A DNA stretch of 64,000 bases from Psychrobacter aquaticus CMS 56 (GCF_000471625.1 NZ_AUSW01000017.1:35472-99471); one strand, 5' to 3'. Numbered from the stretch's first letter, positions 1-10,352 are shown. The notes: a model not told the origin generated them from the sequence alone. Program-made: numbers and translations.

Positions 1-406
1 CATGCATACTATTTTTACAGATTTGTGCACGGGTTGTGAGCTGTGCATCGCACCCTGCCCAGTTGATTGCATCGATTTGGTTACGATAGAGCGCGAGCTT
101 TCTATATCTGAGCGAGCCGCCGAGCAAGAAGATTTAAGACTGCGCTATCACACGCATTTAAGACGCGTAACCGAGCAGCTTACTGATAGCAGCAACAGCA
201 GACCTGTGGTTAGCATGGTAGAGGCAAAACTGAATAATGCTGCCAGCCAAACTGTCACTATCAGTGAATCTCAGGCAAAAAACACCATTGCGGCGGCCAA
301 ACTGCGTACCAAAATTAAAAAACTAGAGAAGCAATTAAGCGTTCGTGCCAACGAGCAAAAGCAAGCCGAGCTTGACGCACTACAGACCGAGCTTTTACAG
401 TTATAG
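1..406 (+). CDS. rnfB: RnfB/RsxB-type electron transport complex ferredoxin subunit, 3' part only
   Basis: The gene enters from the left edge of the window, so only its C-terminal part is present; the methionine codon at position 2 is internal. The visible protein opens with one complete [4Fe-4S] ferredoxin motif (C-x2-C-x2-C-x3-C-P, cysteines at visible residues 9, 12, 15 and 19), matching the second cluster of RnfB/RsxB. A long Glu/Gln/Lys/Ala-rich, probably coiled-coil tail follows. In the family this membrane-attached subunit passes electrons within the Rnf/Rsx complex. nth follows 32 bp downstream on the same strand; nth is also a neighbour of the rsx/rnf genes in Escherichia coli, which supports the call. 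The assignment rests on the cluster context and this gene order. Confidence 0.8.
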   Translation, partial: MHTIFTDLCTGCELCIAPCPVDCIDLVTIERELSISERAAEQEDLRLRYHTHLRRVTEQLTDSSNSRPVVSMVEAKLNNAASQTVTISESQAKNTIAAAKLRTKIKKLEKQLSVRANEQKQAELDALQTELLQL

Positions 407-438
407 TCATCAATATCCAAAATAATAGTAAAAATACC

Positions 439-1134
439 ATGAGCAAAACCGTCAAACATAAAACAGCCGATACGCCGCCCTCCAGAAGAATGCCCAATCG
501 TGATGTGCGTCCATTCTTTGAGAAGTTGGCGGAGACGATTAAAGAGCCTGTCACTGAACTCAATTACGCCAGCAATTTTGAGTTACTGGTGGCGGTGATC
601 TTATCTGCCCAAGCGACTGATGTAAGCGTCAATATTGCGACCCAGAAATTGTATCCAGTGGCGAATACGCCTGAGGCAATATTGGCATTGGGCGAAGATG
701 GCCTAAAGTCTTATATCAAAAACATTGGCTTATACAATGCTAAAGCCAAAAACGTCATCAAAACCTGCCGCGATTTGATCGAAAAATTTGACAGCACTGT
801 CCCCAACAATCGCAAAGATTTGGAGTCACTGGCAGGCGTTGGCCGAAAAACCGCCAATGTGGTGTTAAATACCGCCTTTGGTCAACCCACCATGGCGGTC
901 GACACCCATATTTTCCGTGTGGGCAATCGCACAGGGCTCGCTACTGGTAAAACTGTATTAATCGTCGAAAATAAGCTGGTCGAACGTATCCCAGAAGACT
1001 ACATTGTTGATGCCCATCATTACCTTATTTTGCACGGGCGCTATACTTGTCAAGCTCGCACACCCAAATGCGGTGCTTGCCCCGTTTATGACGAATGTAT
1101 GTTTAAGGACAAAACCAAGTTCTTGGAGCTATAG
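439..1134 (+). CDS. nth: Endonuclease III (DNA glycosylase/AP lyase)
   Basis: Base-excision repair enzyme that removes oxidised pyrimidines and cleaves at abasic sites. The 231-residue protein has the helix-hairpin-helix segment LAGVGRKTAN with the catalytic lysine at residue 137. The catalytic aspartate of the GPD region is D155 (motif AVDTHIF). A C-terminal [4Fe-4S] loop has the spacing C-x6-C-x2-C-x5-C. Both catalytic positions are shifted by 17 from E. coli Nth, which fits a short, basic N-terminal extension. The ATG at 439 has no strong ribosome binding site, so translation may be coupled to the upstream rnfB-like gene. The protein is complete, with no missing key residue. Confidence 0.95.
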   Translation: MSKTVKHKTADTPPSRRMPNRDVRPFFEKLAETIKEPVTELNYASNFELLVAVILSAQATDVSVNIATQKLYPVANTPEAILALGEDGLKSYIKNIGLYNAKAKNVIKTCRDLIEKFDSTVPNNRKDLESLAGVGRKTANVVLNTAFGQPTMAVDTHIFRVGNRTGLATGKTVLIVENKLVERIPEDYIVDAHHYLILHGRYTCQARTPKCGACPVYDECMFKDKTKFLEL

Positions 1135-1585
1135 TTTTTAGAATTATAATCAGCCAAGAATCGTAACCCAATAGTGAATCTAAGCAAGCGCTCATCAGAT
1201 GTAGTTTATTCTAAATAAAAGAACTACAACCCTAATATTACTGCATTCGTCTTATGGTGGATTGACTATCTCAATGTTCGGCAATAGCAAATGCCATGTT
1301 GAGCATTTCTTATAGTAAAGCAAGTGCTGCTCACTAGAGTTTTATTGCGTTTCGAGGTAGAATAACCCTATTTTACGTCCAAGCATTATGACAATTACCA
1401 TGACTATAATAAGGTAATGGGCATAATGCTAATGGTATATCCGGATTCATTTTGGCTTAACGCTCTATAATATAAGCTAATCAGTGAAGTTGATAATCAC
1501 CTATTGCACGGCCAACATTAATCCAAGCAGCGCTCAGACGTTATGCTTTTTCCTATACTTATCGATTCAATTAAGCGATCCCATT
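1135..1585. other. Non-coding interval nth-metK
   Basis: These 451 bp hold no convincing gene. A TATAAT hexamer at 1466-1471 could be the -10 box of the metK promoter, but no good -35 lies at the right distance. I saw no terminator behind nth, no MetJ-box series and no SAM riboswitch I recognise. Confidence 0.4.
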
Positions 1586-2752
1586 ATGCGTGAATACAAT
1601 TTATTTACCTCAGAATCTGTGAGCGAAGGCCATCCTGATAAAATGGCTGACCAAATATCAGACGCTATTCTTGATGCTATTTTACGTGAAGACCTACATG
1701 CGCGCGTGGCATGTGAGACCTTGGTTAAAACAGGTGCAGTGGTATTGGCTGGTGAAATTACCACCACAGCCAATGTCGACTTTGAGCGTATTGTCCGTGA
1801 TACAGTAAATGGCATTGGCTATCATCATTCAGACTTAGGCTTTGATGGCGAAACTTGTGCGGTGATTAATATGCTGGGCAAGCAATCTCCTGAGATTGCT
1901 CAAGGGGTTGATCGCAGTGATCCTGAAGAACAAGGTGCTGGCGACCAAGGCCTCATGTTCGGCTATGCCAGCAATGAAACTGAAGTATTAATGCCCGCAC
2001 CTATCGAATTCGCTCATCGCTTGATGGAGCGTCAGTCTGAGTTACGCCGTGGAGGAGAACTGCCTTGGTTACGTCCAGATGCAAAGGCTCAAGTGACTCT
2101 AAAATACGACGGTAACAAACCTGTCGCCATTGATGCGGTCGTATTATCAACGCAGCATGATCCTAGTATCTCGCAGTCTGATCTACAAGAAGCGGTGATG
2201 GAATCTATCATCAAACAAGTACTGCCAGCGGATCTATTACATGCGGGTACACGCTATCATATCAATCCAACAGGTAAATTCGTCATCGGCGGCCCTGTTG
2301 GGGATGCAGGATTGACTGGTCGTAAAATTATCGTTGATACTTACGGCGGTATGGCGCGTCATGGTGGCGGCGCATTCAGTGGTAAAGATCCTTCAAAAGT
2401 GGATCGTAGTGCTGCTTATGCTGTCCGTTATGTTGCTAAGAATATCGTAGCAGCAGGACTTGCTGAGCGCTGTGAAATACAGGTCAGCTATGCTATTGGG
2501 GTCGCTGAACCAACCTCTATTTCGGTCAATACTTTTGGGACGAATAAAATCAGCAATGATGAGATCATTCGTCTGATTCGTACCCATTTTGATCTGCGTC
2601 CTTATGGCATTACTCGTATGCTCAACTTGCTGCAACCAATGTATCAGCAAACCGCTACTTTTGGTCATTTTGGGCGTATAGGGTCAGAAACTGCCTTTAC
2701 GTGGGAAAAAACAGACAAAGCTGAGATCTTAAAAGCAGACGCTGGTTTATAA
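1586..2752 (+). CDS. metK: S-adenosylmethionine synthetase
   Basis: Makes S-adenosylmethionine from methionine and ATP in the cytoplasm. The start chosen is the ATG at 1586, giving 388 residues beginning [20 protein letters not shown], the normal MetK N-terminus. The same frame stays open back to a GTG at 1484, but those 34 extra residues have no counterpart in the family. Visible signatures are the methionine/ATP site SEGHPDK, the hexapeptide GAGDQG and the phosphate-binding loop [16 protein letters not shown]. Length matches the family (384 in E. coli). It stands alone, with no clear terminator after it and no strong Shine-Dalgarno before it. Confidence 0.96.
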   Translation: MREYNLFTSESVSEGHPDKMADQISDAILDAILREDLHARVACETLVKTGAVVLAGEITTTANVDFERIVRDTVNGIGYHHSDLGFDGETCAVINMLGKQSPEIAQGVDRSDPEEQGAGDQGLMFGYASNETEVLMPAPIEFAHRLMERQSELRRGGELPWLRPDAKAQVTLKYDGNKPVAIDAVVLSTQHDPSISQSDLQEAVMESIIKQVLPADLLHAGTRYHINPTGKFVIGGPVGDAGLTGRKIIVDTYGGMARHGGGAFSGKDPSKVDRSAAYAVRYVAKNIVAAGLAERCEIQVSYAIGVAEPTSISVNTFGTNKISNDEIIRLIRTHFDLRPYGITRMLNLLQPMYQQTATFGHFGRIGSETAFTWEKTDKAEILKADAGL

Positions 2753-2824
2753 GAGACATACTTTTATAGTTTTACAAATCCTCTTTATATATAGAAAATT
2801 ACTGACACTTATTAGGAGTCGTTT

Positions 2825-3181
2825 ATGTCTCAAGACAATATTCAAGATAGCAATGTTGATACAAACATTGAAATCACCCCTGAAATGCAGGCATTTTATC
2901 AACGTGCTGATGCCATCATTGGTATCGCAAACAGTCAGTTAGGTTCCGATGCCCATTCAGGACAAGTAGGGGCTTCTTTATTGTATGCCGCCGCCCGTTA
3001 TAGCGCGTCAGTTGCTTCTATTGGTTTTATCAAAGGCGACGATTTTGCTAAAGAAAAAGACGATATCGTTGAGTTTTACGTCAAACAATATCGTCAAATG
3101 CTGAGTGATAACTTGACTGATTACGCACAAAACTTTGATAAATACGTACAAGTAAATCAAGACGAGAAATCAGCAGAATAA
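2825..3181 (+). CDS. DUF3144 family protein
   Basis: A 118-residue soluble, acidic protein preceded by a good ribosome binding site (AGGAGT). The first 20 residues look disordered. The rest is helical, with the block ASLLYAAARYSASVA and a C-terminal segment YVKQYRQMLSDNLTDYAQNF, typical of the DUF3144 family as I remember it. The function of that family is unknown to me. It follows metK by 72 bp and is closed by a strong terminator at 3245-3276, so it could be the last gene of a metK transcript. No signal peptide or membrane segment is present. Confidence 0.72.
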   Translation: MSQDNIQDSNVDTNIEITPEMQAFYQRADAIIGIANSQLGSDAHSGQVGASLLYAAARYSASVASIGFIKGDDFAKEKDDIVEFYVKQYRQMLSDNLTDYAQNFDKYVQVNQDEKSAE

Positions 3182-3244
3182 ATAAAGTCTCACTGCTCAA
3201 GTGATGTCTTAAATTTAAAAAACTTGTACATTCATTATATTAAA

Positions 3245-3276
3245 CCCCAAGCTCAGTATGGAGCTTGGGGTTTTTT
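3245..3276 (+). terminator. Rho-independent terminator after the DUF3144 gene
   Basis: A perfect 10-bp stem (CCCCAAGCTC paired with GAGCTTGGGG, loop AGTATG) is followed directly by six T residues. This is a textbook intrinsic terminator on the plus strand. Confidence 0.92.
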
Positions 3277-3405
3277 AGGCGTCGTTTAAAATTGGTTTAC
3301 CGCACCTTGACTATAGATAGCATTCTACAAATGCGCTACTATAAACAAGAAAGCCGACTATCGTTAATAAGAAATCACAACTCTCATTTATAAGGACATA
3401 TTTTT

Positions 3406-3723
3406 ATGGGCAATTTTTTTAAATCCTCACTACTTGGTCTAACTCTGACCATGGCGTTGGCAAGCTGTAGCTATCTGCCTAACTCCGTTACGCCTGATAC
3501 CACTCCTACCCAACCAGCCACCAACCCGCTGCTTAAAGGCAGTTTTACTCAATGCCCATCTTCTACTTCCAAGCCTGGAGATACTATGTGTACCATGCAG
3601 TATGATCCTGTCTGCGTGAAAACCAAAGTTGGCTCAGTAATAAGTTATCGTACAGCAGGTAATGCCTGTTCTGCTTGTAACATGCCTGAAGCCATAGGAT
3701 ATGTAAAAGGCGAATGCCAGTAA
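3406..3723 (+). CDS. Lipoprotein with Kazal-like cysteine pattern
   Basis: A 105-residue protein with a lipoprotein signal peptide: basic start, hydrophobic core, lipobox LASC with the acylated cysteine at residue 21. A Pro/Thr-rich linker follows. The C-terminal half has six cysteines arranged like a Kazal-type protease inhibitor domain, including the hallmark YDPVC and a terminal GEC. Kazal domains bind serine proteases, so a surface or periplasmic inhibitor is a reasonable guess but unproven. The ribosome binding site is AAGGA. It stands alone between the terminator at 3245 and the convergent BCCT gene. Confidence 0.7.
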   Translation: MGNFFKSSLLGLTLTMALASCSYLPNSVTPDTTPTQPATNPLLKGSFTQCPSSTSKPGDTMCTMQYDPVCVKTKVGSVISYRTAGNACSACNMPEAIGYVKGECQ

Positions 3724-3777
3724 TATAGTCGAATCTAAATAAAACAGAACCATTATATTTCAACGCTGAACGGGTAT

Positions 3778-3820
3778 AAATTTTTCTGGCTTGCTGTGCC
3801 TTCGCAGCTCGATGCGGCGA
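3778..3820 (+). repeat. Interspersed repeat, copy 1
   Basis: The segment containing GGCTTGCTGTG and CTTCGCA in a non-coding stretch resembles, in opposite orientation, the segment at 55575-55615. Shared blocks include AATTTT, GCTTGCTGTG and CTTCGCA in the same order, with small differences between them. This suggests a dispersed short repeat family. Only two copies are visible here. Confidence 0.5.
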
Positions 3821-3923
3821 AACTTCTCGTTTAAAGATAAGCATTCCAGTCCCGCTATGTCTTTTTTATACTGAACTCACTATATTTATTTAGGCCGTGT
3901 TCTCATAGACTCAATGAAAGCGC

Positions 3924-3960
3924 CATAAAAAATCCTAAGATGTCTCTGCATCTTAGGATT
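3924..3960 (-). terminator. Rho-independent terminator after the BCCT transporter gene
   Basis: A perfect 12-bp stem (AATCCTAAGATG at 3931-3942, CATCTTAGGATT at 3949-3960, 6-nt loop) is followed on the minus strand by a run of T residues (the AAAAAA on the plus strand just left of the stem). It lies about 50 bp after the BCCT stop codon. Confidence 0.9.
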
Positions 3961-4008
3961 GCCTGTTTTCATTTTCTATTCATCATCTTGCATGTAGATG
4001 CAGGATGC

Positions 4009-5652
4009 TTAGTCGCCCTTAACTATCTTAGGCGGGCCTTTGAGTAAATGCTCATCAACGAATTCGTTAGCCGAATTATGATCTGCCGATTCATCAGTAA
4101 TAAAGTCCTGCTGTGCCCGGTATAAGATCAGACGATCACGACTCAGACCACGTAATAATGCATACATCATCACAAAAATGACTAAAGCAAATGGCAGTCC
4201 TGCGACAATGGCTGCTGCCTGTAGCGCAGACAACCCGCCAGCCGCTAGCAAGATAGCAGCAATCACCCCTTCAGTCGTTGCCCAAAACAACCGCTGAATT
4301 TTTGGTGGATCGGTATCACCACCAGCGGTCAGCATATCAATGACAAAACTGGCTGAGTCTGACGATGTCACAAACCAAAGCATAATCATCACCACAATCA
4401 ACAGCGTGATCGGTTGTGCCAATGGATAGTATTCCACCAGTTTAAAAATTGCACTACCAGTATCTGCTTGTACTGCTTCCACCAGTCCTGGGCTAATACC
4501 GGTTACTGCAGAGGCAAGCTCCATATGAATGGCAACACCACCAAACGTCGTGAACCAGAAAAATAAAATCAGCATGGGAATAAGCAATACCCCGAGCGTA
4601 AACTCGCGAATAGTACGGCCACGAGAGATACGAGCAATAAAGATACCGACGAATGGTGCCCAACTAACCCACCATGCCCAATAAAATATCGTCCAACCGC
4701 TCTGCCAATCTGTCCCACTATAAGACTCGCCCCACGTCCCTAGAGATACAATCACTGTCAGATAATTACCAATGTTTTCAATAAAGCTATCAAAGATAAA
4801 GAGCGTCGGCCCCAAAACGACCATGAATGCTAATAAAACAACCGTGAATCCAATATTAATATCACTGAGCCGTTTAATGCCTTTATCCAAACCCATCATA
4901 ACGGAAGCCGCTGCAAGCGCTGTAATGAATGCGATTAAAGCAAATTGTATAGGGAGACTACTCGGTATCCCAAACAGCTTCTCAAGCCCAGAATTGATCT
5001 GCATCACCCCAAGCCCAAGTGAGGTGACCACACCAAACATCGTACCAAATACCGCCAAAATATCGACAGTATGTCCCCATCGACCGTAGATTCTTTTGCC
5101 AATCAACGGATAAAGCGTCGATCGAATCGATAAAGGCAAACCACGGCGAAAATGGAAATAGGCTAACGATAAAGCCACAACCGTATAAACAGCCCAAGCA
5201 TGTAGACCCCAATGCATAAACGACAGGTTCATCGCTTGCTTGGCTGCCGCAACTGTTTCGGCGTCACCCATTGGCGGTGCCATAAAATGATACAGGGGTT
5301 CAGCTGTACCCCAGTAAACCAAGCCAATACCAATCCCTGCAGAAAACAACATACCAATCCACGAAAACAGATTGTATTGTGGCCGCTCAGTTTGATTGCC
5401 TAGCCGTATATCGCCATAGCGACTCGTCGCTAAGTAAATACAAAGTGCAAGAGCCATATTCACCAAGATAATAAACAGCCAACCGAATTTATCGGTGATA
5501 AAACCTTGTAAAAAACTAAAAAGCGTCCCTGCGGTTTCGGTAAAAAATGCGCCAAAAATGATAAAACCCAAAATCAACAGCGACGATGTGATAAACACAG
5601 GCTTACTTACCCGTGGAAAAGGACCCAATCTACCTACTTTTACTTTGTCCAT
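4009..5652 (-). CDS. BCCT-family betaine/choline/carnitine transporter
   Basis: Secondary transporter for a quaternary-ammonium osmolyte in the inner membrane. The start chosen is the ATG at 5652 (MDKVKVGRLGPF), preceded by AGGGAC; the frame is open further upstream to 5709 but without a ribosome binding site. The resulting 547 residues carry about twelve membrane segments. Family signatures are the glycine-rich GIGIGLVYWGTAEP and the tryptophan-rich segment FYWAWWVSWAPFVG followed by RISRGRTIREF. Both termini are short, unlike the long regulatory C-terminus of E. coli BetT, so it is closer to OpuD-type carriers. No bet genes are nearby, so uptake for osmoprotection is likelier than a dedicated choline pathway. 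The exact substrate cannot be told from sequence. Confidence 0.93.
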   Translation of the reverse strand: MDKVKVGRLGPFPRVSKPVFITSSLLILGFIIFGAFFTETAGTLFSFLQGFITDKFGWLFIILVNMALALCIYLATSRYGDIRLGNQTERPQYNLFSWIGMLFSAGIGIGLVYWGTAEPLYHFMAPPMGDAETVAAAKQAMNLSFMHWGLHAWAVYTVVALSLAYFHFRRGLPLSIRSTLYPLIGKRIYGRWGHTVDILAVFGTMFGVVTSLGLGVMQINSGLEKLFGIPSSLPIQFALIAFITALAAASVMMGLDKGIKRLSDINIGFTVVLLAFMVVLGPTLFIFDSFIENIGNYLTVIVSLGTWGESYSGTDWQSGWTIFYWAWWVSWAPFVGIFIARISRGRTIREFTLGVLLIPMLILFFWFTTFGGVAIHMELASAVTGISPGLVEAVQADTGSAIFKLVEYYPLAQPITLLIVVMIMLWFVTSSDSASFVIDMLTAGGDTDPPKIQRLFWATTEGVIAAILLAAGGLSALQAAAIVAGLPFALVIFVMMYALLRGLSRDRLILYRAQQDFITDESADHNSANEFVDEHLLKGPPKIVKGD

Positions 5653-5825
5653 GTGCAAGTCCCTAAATTTAAGAAACGTCACCTTAACAAAATATGTCTT
5701 AACAATCAATTAATTACAAAATAAAACTTGATATGAATATTGTTTTAATATAGATAAATTAAGTTACATATGATGGGTGACGCACCGTAGGCAGGCGCGT
5801 CACTAAAAACAATACTAAGACTCTA

Positions 5826-7076
5826 CTACTTAGGTAACAACTTTAACAATCGTCCACTATCGCCATCTTCCAACACCCACACCTCACCATCCACGGCCAA
5901 TACACTGCGAATGCGTTCGCCCATATCATAGCGATAACGCTCATCAGCAGTATTGTCAGCAGCAGTATCAACGACGATAAGCGCCTTGGATGACAAACCG
6001 CCGATAAGCATGTTACCTTGCCACGCTGGAAAATTGCGCTGCGCACCCACAGTATAAAGACTCATCGATGAAGGGGATATGACAGGTGTCCACGTAATCT
6101 TGGGCGCTACAAACTCGGGGCCAGTATCATGATCTGGAATATCAAGACCTGAATAATTACGCCCATTAGAGACCAGCGGCCAGCCATAGTTACTGCCTTT
6201 TTCGATCAGATTAAACTCATCGCCGCCTCTTGGACCCATCTCGTTCGCCCATAATTTACCATCACCATCAAACACCATACCCAATACATTACGGTTGCCT
6301 GTGGTCCAGAACTGAGCGGCAATATCATTGCCATTGTCCGCAAATGGATTGTCTGCTGGCACTGAACCATCAAGGTTTAACCTAATGATTTTACCCAAAT
6401 TCACCGTCATGTCTTGCGCGGGTTCTTTTTGTTGACGATCACCTGAGCTGATATATAAGTACTGTCCATCAGGTGAGAAGAGCAAACGGTGACTATAATG
6501 ACCTTGCCCTTTTACTTTTGGTGTTTGCTGCCAAATCGGTACAATTTCTTGCAAGCGTGGCGCATTGGTATTCAATCCTGAAAGTTTGGCTTTGACAACT
6601 TTAGCACCAAATGCATTACTCTCGCTGCCTGTGCCCGCCTCTGCATAACTGATATAAATAGCGTTAGACGTGGCAAAATCTGGCGCAATGACGACATCGC
6701 CAAGTCCGCCTTGCCCGCCATAAGCAACCTTGGGCACGCCTGTCACAGCTGTCTTAGCCCCTGTTGCTGTATCGACGATAAATAACTCACCTGTCTTTTG
6801 CGTCACAAGGAATTTTGGTGGCTCATCATTTATTTTAGGTAGCGCAGTCATTGCCCAAGGTTCAGAAAAAGTAGCCACAGCCTTGGTAGTAAATTCAGGT
6901 TTTTCGGCACTGGTTGATGCAGCAGCGGTAGGAGATTTTTCTTTATATTCTGCAAGATCGGCGTTGGTGTTGACTACCGCCTGATTAGAGCAAGCAGCCG
7001 TACTAAACAGAAGTGCTGATATGATGATTGGTAGGGTTAATGGCGCATTCTTGTATCTGGCATTGATTATTGTCAT
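5826..7076 (-). CDS. PQQ-dependent aldose sugar dehydrogenase-like lipoprotein (YliI/Asd type)
   Basis: A 416-residue exported protein with a lipobox-like signal (LLFSTAACSNQ), so it is probably a periplasmic lipoprotein. The mature part is a soluble glucose dehydrogenase/sorbosone dehydrogenase beta-propeller. Visible family motifs include GGQGGLGDVVIAPDF, a YSHRLLFSPDGQYLYISSGD strand, the GNRNVLGM segment and the NEMGPRGGDEFNLIEKGSNY segment. Relatives oxidise aldoses with PQQ; no PQQ biosynthesis genes lie in this window, so whether it works as a holoenzyme here is open. The start at 7076 has a GGAGAGGA ribosome binding site. A short Ala/Ser/Lys-rich linker separates the lipobox from the propeller. 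Confidence 0.85.
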   Translation of the reverse strand: MTIINARYKNAPLTLPIIISALLFSTAACSNQAVVNTNADLAEYKEKSPTAAASTSAEKPEFTTKAVATFSEPWAMTALPKINDEPPKFLVTQKTGELFIVDTATGAKTAVTGVPKVAYGGQGGLGDVVIAPDFATSNAIYISYAEAGTGSESNAFGAKVVKAKLSGLNTNAPRLQEIVPIWQQTPKVKGQGHYSHRLLFSPDGQYLYISSGDRQQKEPAQDMTVNLGKIIRLNLDGSVPADNPFADNGNDIAAQFWTTGNRNVLGMVFDGDGKLWANEMGPRGGDEFNLIEKGSNYGWPLVSNGRNYSGLDIPDHDTGPEFVAPKITWTPVISPSSMSLYTVGAQRNFPAWQGNMLIGGLSSKALIVVDTAADNTADERYRYDMGERIRSVLAVDGEVWVLEDGDSGRLLKLLPK

Positions 7077-7173
7077 TTGTCCTCTCCATCTATGTTAAGT
7101 TCATGTCATTAGAGCTTAAATTATTTATGGCATAAAAAACGTGTTAAAAAAGTAAATAATATTGAAATGCCAA

Positions 7174-7210
7174 ATAAAAACCCTTTACCTGCTATCACAA
7201 GTAAAGGGTT
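7174..7210 (-). terminator. Rho-independent terminator after clpB
   Basis: A perfect 10-bp inverted repeat (AACCCTTTAC at 7179-7188, GTAAAGGGTT at 7201-7210) is followed on the minus strand by a T run. It lies 46 bp after the clpB stop. Confidence 0.85.
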
Positions 7211-7255
7211 AAATTTAATTTATAAAGACAGTCGTTTAGCGTTTAATACTGGCTA

Positions 7256-9853
7256 CTAGCTCATTCTAAGTTTTTCAAAAACCAACTTATCATCTGCACC
7301 GACATCAACTTTGATGATATCGCCCGCAATAAAATCACCTGCCAATAGTTTCAATGACAAGGGGTTTTCGATCTCTTGCTGAATGGCACGTTTGAGTGGA
7401 CGCGCACCATAGACAGGATCATAGCCAACGGCAACCAGTTTGTTCATAGCATCGGCTGAGAGTTCGATATCCATCTCACGCTCATATAAGCGCCGGCGCA
7501 AGCGATTTAACTGAATGGCTGCAATCCCTGCCATCTGTGACATACCAAGCGGATGGAAAACCACAATTTCATCAATACGGTTGACAAACTCTGGGCGGAA
7601 ATGCTGCCCAACCGAGTCCATAACTTCAGCTTTGATAGCATCGTAGCTTTCGCCGACCATCTCTTGGATTTTATGCGAACCCAAGTTGCTGGTCATGATG
7701 ATGACGGTATTTTTGAAGTCTACCACTCGGCCTTGTGAATCAGTCAAACGCCCATCATCCAACACTTGCAATAAGATATTGAACACATCAGGATGCGCTT
7801 TTTCGACCTCGTCAAACAAAATTACACTGTAAGGTTTGCGGCGTACGGCTTCCGTTAAGGCACCGCCCTCTTCATAGCCGACATAACCTGGAGGCGCACC
7901 CACCAAACGACTGACGCTATGTTTCTCCATGTATTCGCTCATGTCGATACGGACGATCGCATCTTCACTATCGAACAAGAAGTTCGCCAGTGACTTGGTC
8001 AGCTCCGTTTTACCGACACCCGTAGGCCCTAAAAATAGGAACGAGCCTGAAGGACGGTTCGGATCAGACAAGCCCGCTCGACTACGACGTACCGCATTTG
8101 CCACGGCTTCGACCGCTTCATTCTGTCCAATAACGCGCTCATGAAGCTTTTGTTCCATAGCAAGCATTTTGTCACGCTCACCTTGCATCATTTTACTGAC
8201 TGGAATGCCAGTCGCTGCGGCAACCACTTCGGCAATTTCATTGTCCGTGACTTTATTACGTAACAGTTTTACGCCATTGCCTTCGCCTGTTTGCTCTTTT
8301 TGTTCCGCCAAGTCAGACTCAGTAATACGGCGCTCTAACTGCGGAATCGTCTCATACTGCAGTTTACTCATGGTTTCATAATCGCCTTCGCGGCTGGCTT
8401 TGTCATAAGCAATACGGGCTTTGTCCAGCTCGTCTTTTAATTGCTGACTGCCTTTGACCAGAGCTTTTTCTGCTTGCCAAATCTCATTGAGATCAGCGTA
8501 CTCTTTTTCTAGCTCTTCAATTTGCGCGTCAAGCACTTTACGCTCCGCTTGTGCGCCAGCGTCTTCTTCATTTTTGAGCACTTCGCGCTGCATTTTTAGT
8601 TGAATCAAGCGACTATCGAGCTTCCCTAATGATTCAGGTTTACTGTCCATCTCCATACGCAAACGACTGGCCGCCTCATCAATCAAATCAATCGCTTTGT
8701 CCGGTAGCTTACGGTCGGTAATATAGCGATGGCTCATGCGAGCAGCAGCGATAATCGCGCTGTCCTGAATATCAACCCCGTGGTGCAGCTCATAACGCTC
8801 TTTGAGACCACGCAATATCGCGATGGTATCCTCAACCGTTGGCTCATCAACCAGCACTTTTTGGAATCGACGCTCAAGCGCTGCATCTTTTTCGATATAT
8901 TTGCGATATTCATCCAACGTTGTCGCGCCGACGCAATGTAGCTCACCGCGAGCGAGTGCTGGTTTTAACATATTACCAGCATCCATTGCCCCTTCCGACT
9001 TACCAGCGCCAACCATGGTATGCAGCTCATCAATGAACAAAATGACATTGCCTTCTTGCTTGGCCAAGTCACTCAATACGCTCTTGAGACGCTCCTCAAA
9101 CTCACCGCGGAATTTAGCACCTGCAATCAGTGCACCTAAGTCTAACGACAGTACTTCTTTACGGCGCAGACCTTCTGGTACGTCACCATTGATGATCTTT
9201 TGTGCTAAGCCTTCGACAATAGCCGTTTTACCAACACCTGGCTCACCGATCAGTACGGGGTTATTTTTGGTACGACGTGACAATACTTGAATGGTACGGC
9301 GAATCTCTTCATCACGACCGATCACAGGATCAAGTTTGCCAAGCTCTGCCTGTTCAGTCAGGTTAATCGTATATTTATTTAACGCATCACGCTGATCTTC
9401 CGCATTTTGATTGTTTACCGTATCATCCCCGCGCAATTGCTCAATGACTGCCTTTAACTTACTTGCCGTCACGCCAGCACTTTCAAATATTTTTTTGGTT
9501 TCGCCTTGCTCAGCGAGTGCCAACATCACCCATTCGGTTGCGATAAAATCATCACCTTCTTTTTGGGCTTGGCGATCCGCTAAGTTTAAGATTTTTACTG
9601 AGTTTGGGTTTAGATTGACGTCGCCTGTTGGCTCCGAAATCGTTGCTTGATTATTTAATGCCTTTGCCACGCCGTTTTTTAATGCAGGAATAGAAGCACC
9701 CGCTTGTTGGCAAATAGACAAATTGGATTCATCTTGTAGCAATACGGCCAGTAGATGAACTGGATCAATACCAGTATGATCGCGTCCCAACGCTAGGCTC
9801 TGTGCTTCTTGAATCGCAGATTGCAGTTTTTGGGTAAATTTTTCGAACCTCAT
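7256..9853 (-). CDS. clpB: ATP-dependent disaggregase ClpB
   Basis: Hsp100 chaperone that works with DnaK to pull polypeptides out of aggregates. The 865 residues follow the standard plan. There is an N-terminal double Clp repeat (about 1-145) and a first AAA+ domain with Walker [14 protein letters not shown] near residue 205 and Walker [15 protein letters not shown]. The coiled-coil middle domain spans about 405-530. A second AAA+ domain has Walker [13 protein letters not shown] near 605 and the sensor region MTSNLGS. There is no ClpP-binding IGF loop, as expected of ClpB rather than ClpA. The ATG at 9853 has AAGGA 8 bp upstream. A heat-shock-type promoter candidate lies at 9967-9995. Confidence 0.98.
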   Translation of the reverse strand: MRFEKFTQKLQSAIQEAQSLALGRDHTGIDPVHLLAVLLQDESNLSICQQAGASIPALKNGVAKALNNQATISEPTGDVNLNPNSVKILNLADRQAQKEGDDFIATEWVMLALAEQGETKKIFESAGVTASKLKAVIEQLRGDDTVNNQNAEDQRDALNKYTINLTEQAELGKLDPVIGRDEEIRRTIQVLSRRTKNNPVLIGEPGVGKTAIVEGLAQKIINGDVPEGLRRKEVLSLDLGALIAGAKFRGEFEERLKSVLSDLAKQEGNVILFIDELHTMVGAGKSEGAMDAGNMLKPALARGELHCVGATTLDEYRKYIEKDAALERRFQKVLVDEPTVEDTIAILRGLKERYELHHGVDIQDSAIIAAARMSHRYITDRKLPDKAIDLIDEAASRLRMEMDSKPESLGKLDSRLIQLKMQREVLKNEEDAGAQAERKVLDAQIEELEKEYADLNEIWQAEKALVKGSQQLKDELDKARIAYDKASREGDYETMSKLQYETIPQLERRITESDLAEQKEQTGEGNGVKLLRNKVTDNEIAEVVAAATGIPVSKMMQGERDKMLAMEQKLHERVIGQNEAVEAVANAVRRSRAGLSDPNRPSGSFLFLGPTGVGKTELTKSLANFLFDSEDAIVRIDMSEYMEKHSVSRLVGAPPGYVGYEEGGALTEAVRRKPYSVILFDEVEKAHPDVFNILLQVLDDGRLTDSQGRVVDFKNTVIIMTSNLGSHKIQEMVGESYDAIKAEVMDSVGQHFRPEFVNRIDEIVVFHPLGMSQMAGIAAIQLNRLRRRLYEREMDIELSADAMNKLVAVGYDPVYGARPLKRAIQQEIENPLSLKLLAGDFIAGDIIKVDVGADDKLVFEKLRMS

Positions 9854-9966
9854 TATTGTGTCCTTTTATAATTAGTATTTTTAGTTGATTGACAAAAAAT
9901 AAGATGCCAAAAATATGGCATTTATTATCGCTCTAATTTCGTATCCATCACTGTTAGTTGTTCTTG

Positions 9967-9995
9967 ATATAGGGTGCAATATGTAAGATATCAAC
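9967..9995 (-). promoter_or_regulatory. Possible sigma-32 promoter of clpB
   Basis: Reading the minus strand, GTTGATA (9989-9995) is followed after 14 nt by CCCTATAT (9967-9974). The heat-shock consensus is CTTGAAA-N13-15-CCCCATNT, so the boxes match 5 of 7 and 7 of 8 positions. It lies about 110 nt before the clpB start. A sigma-70-like TTGACA also occurs just upstream on the same strand, so both may operate. The rest of the 499-bp gap (9854-10352) is AT-rich and shows no gene; no clear terminator for the upstream L,D-transpeptidase gene was seen. Confidence 0.42.
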
Positions 9996-10352
9996 TCGTC
10001 TGAATTACTTGTCAATTATAAATAATGACTTAGTGGCAAATGACAGAAAAGTCAGGTTTTGATTCTGTCAAAAAACCTTACTGATTGTGATGATATCGCC
10101 ATAGAACTTTAATAGGTACATTAAGAATGTATTTCAAGAGAACAAATAAAGAATAACAAAAAGAAAGGTTTACTTCACAGAAAAGCATACGTAGAGTACC
10201 GATTTAAAAGAATTTTGATAATAGTTGATACATCATATTTGACAGACATTTTTTAATACTGACTATTAAGTATGGTTAGAATATCTACAAAACCCACTTT
10301 ACTACAAGTATGAATGTTTCATTGACTTGAGTGATAGAAAGTTAAACAACAT

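Noticed and set aside
1484..1585. N-terminal extension of metK from a GTG at 1484
   Set aside because: The 34 extra residues have no counterpart in MetK; the conserved N-terminus begins at the ATG at 1586.
5776..5802. GTGACGC/GCGTCAC inverted repeat as a terminator for the sugar dehydrogenase gene
   Set aside because: The stem is only 7 bp and no T run follows on the minus strand, so it was not listed as a feature.
8802..9290. 162-codon open frame on the plus strand inside clpB
   Set aside because: It is antisense to a highly conserved AAA+ domain and has Ser/Pro-rich shadow composition; no ribosome binding site.
10132..10138. TTTCAAG as the -35 of a sigma-32 promoter for clpB
   Set aside because: No matching -10 lies at the required distance and it is about 280 bp from the start codon.
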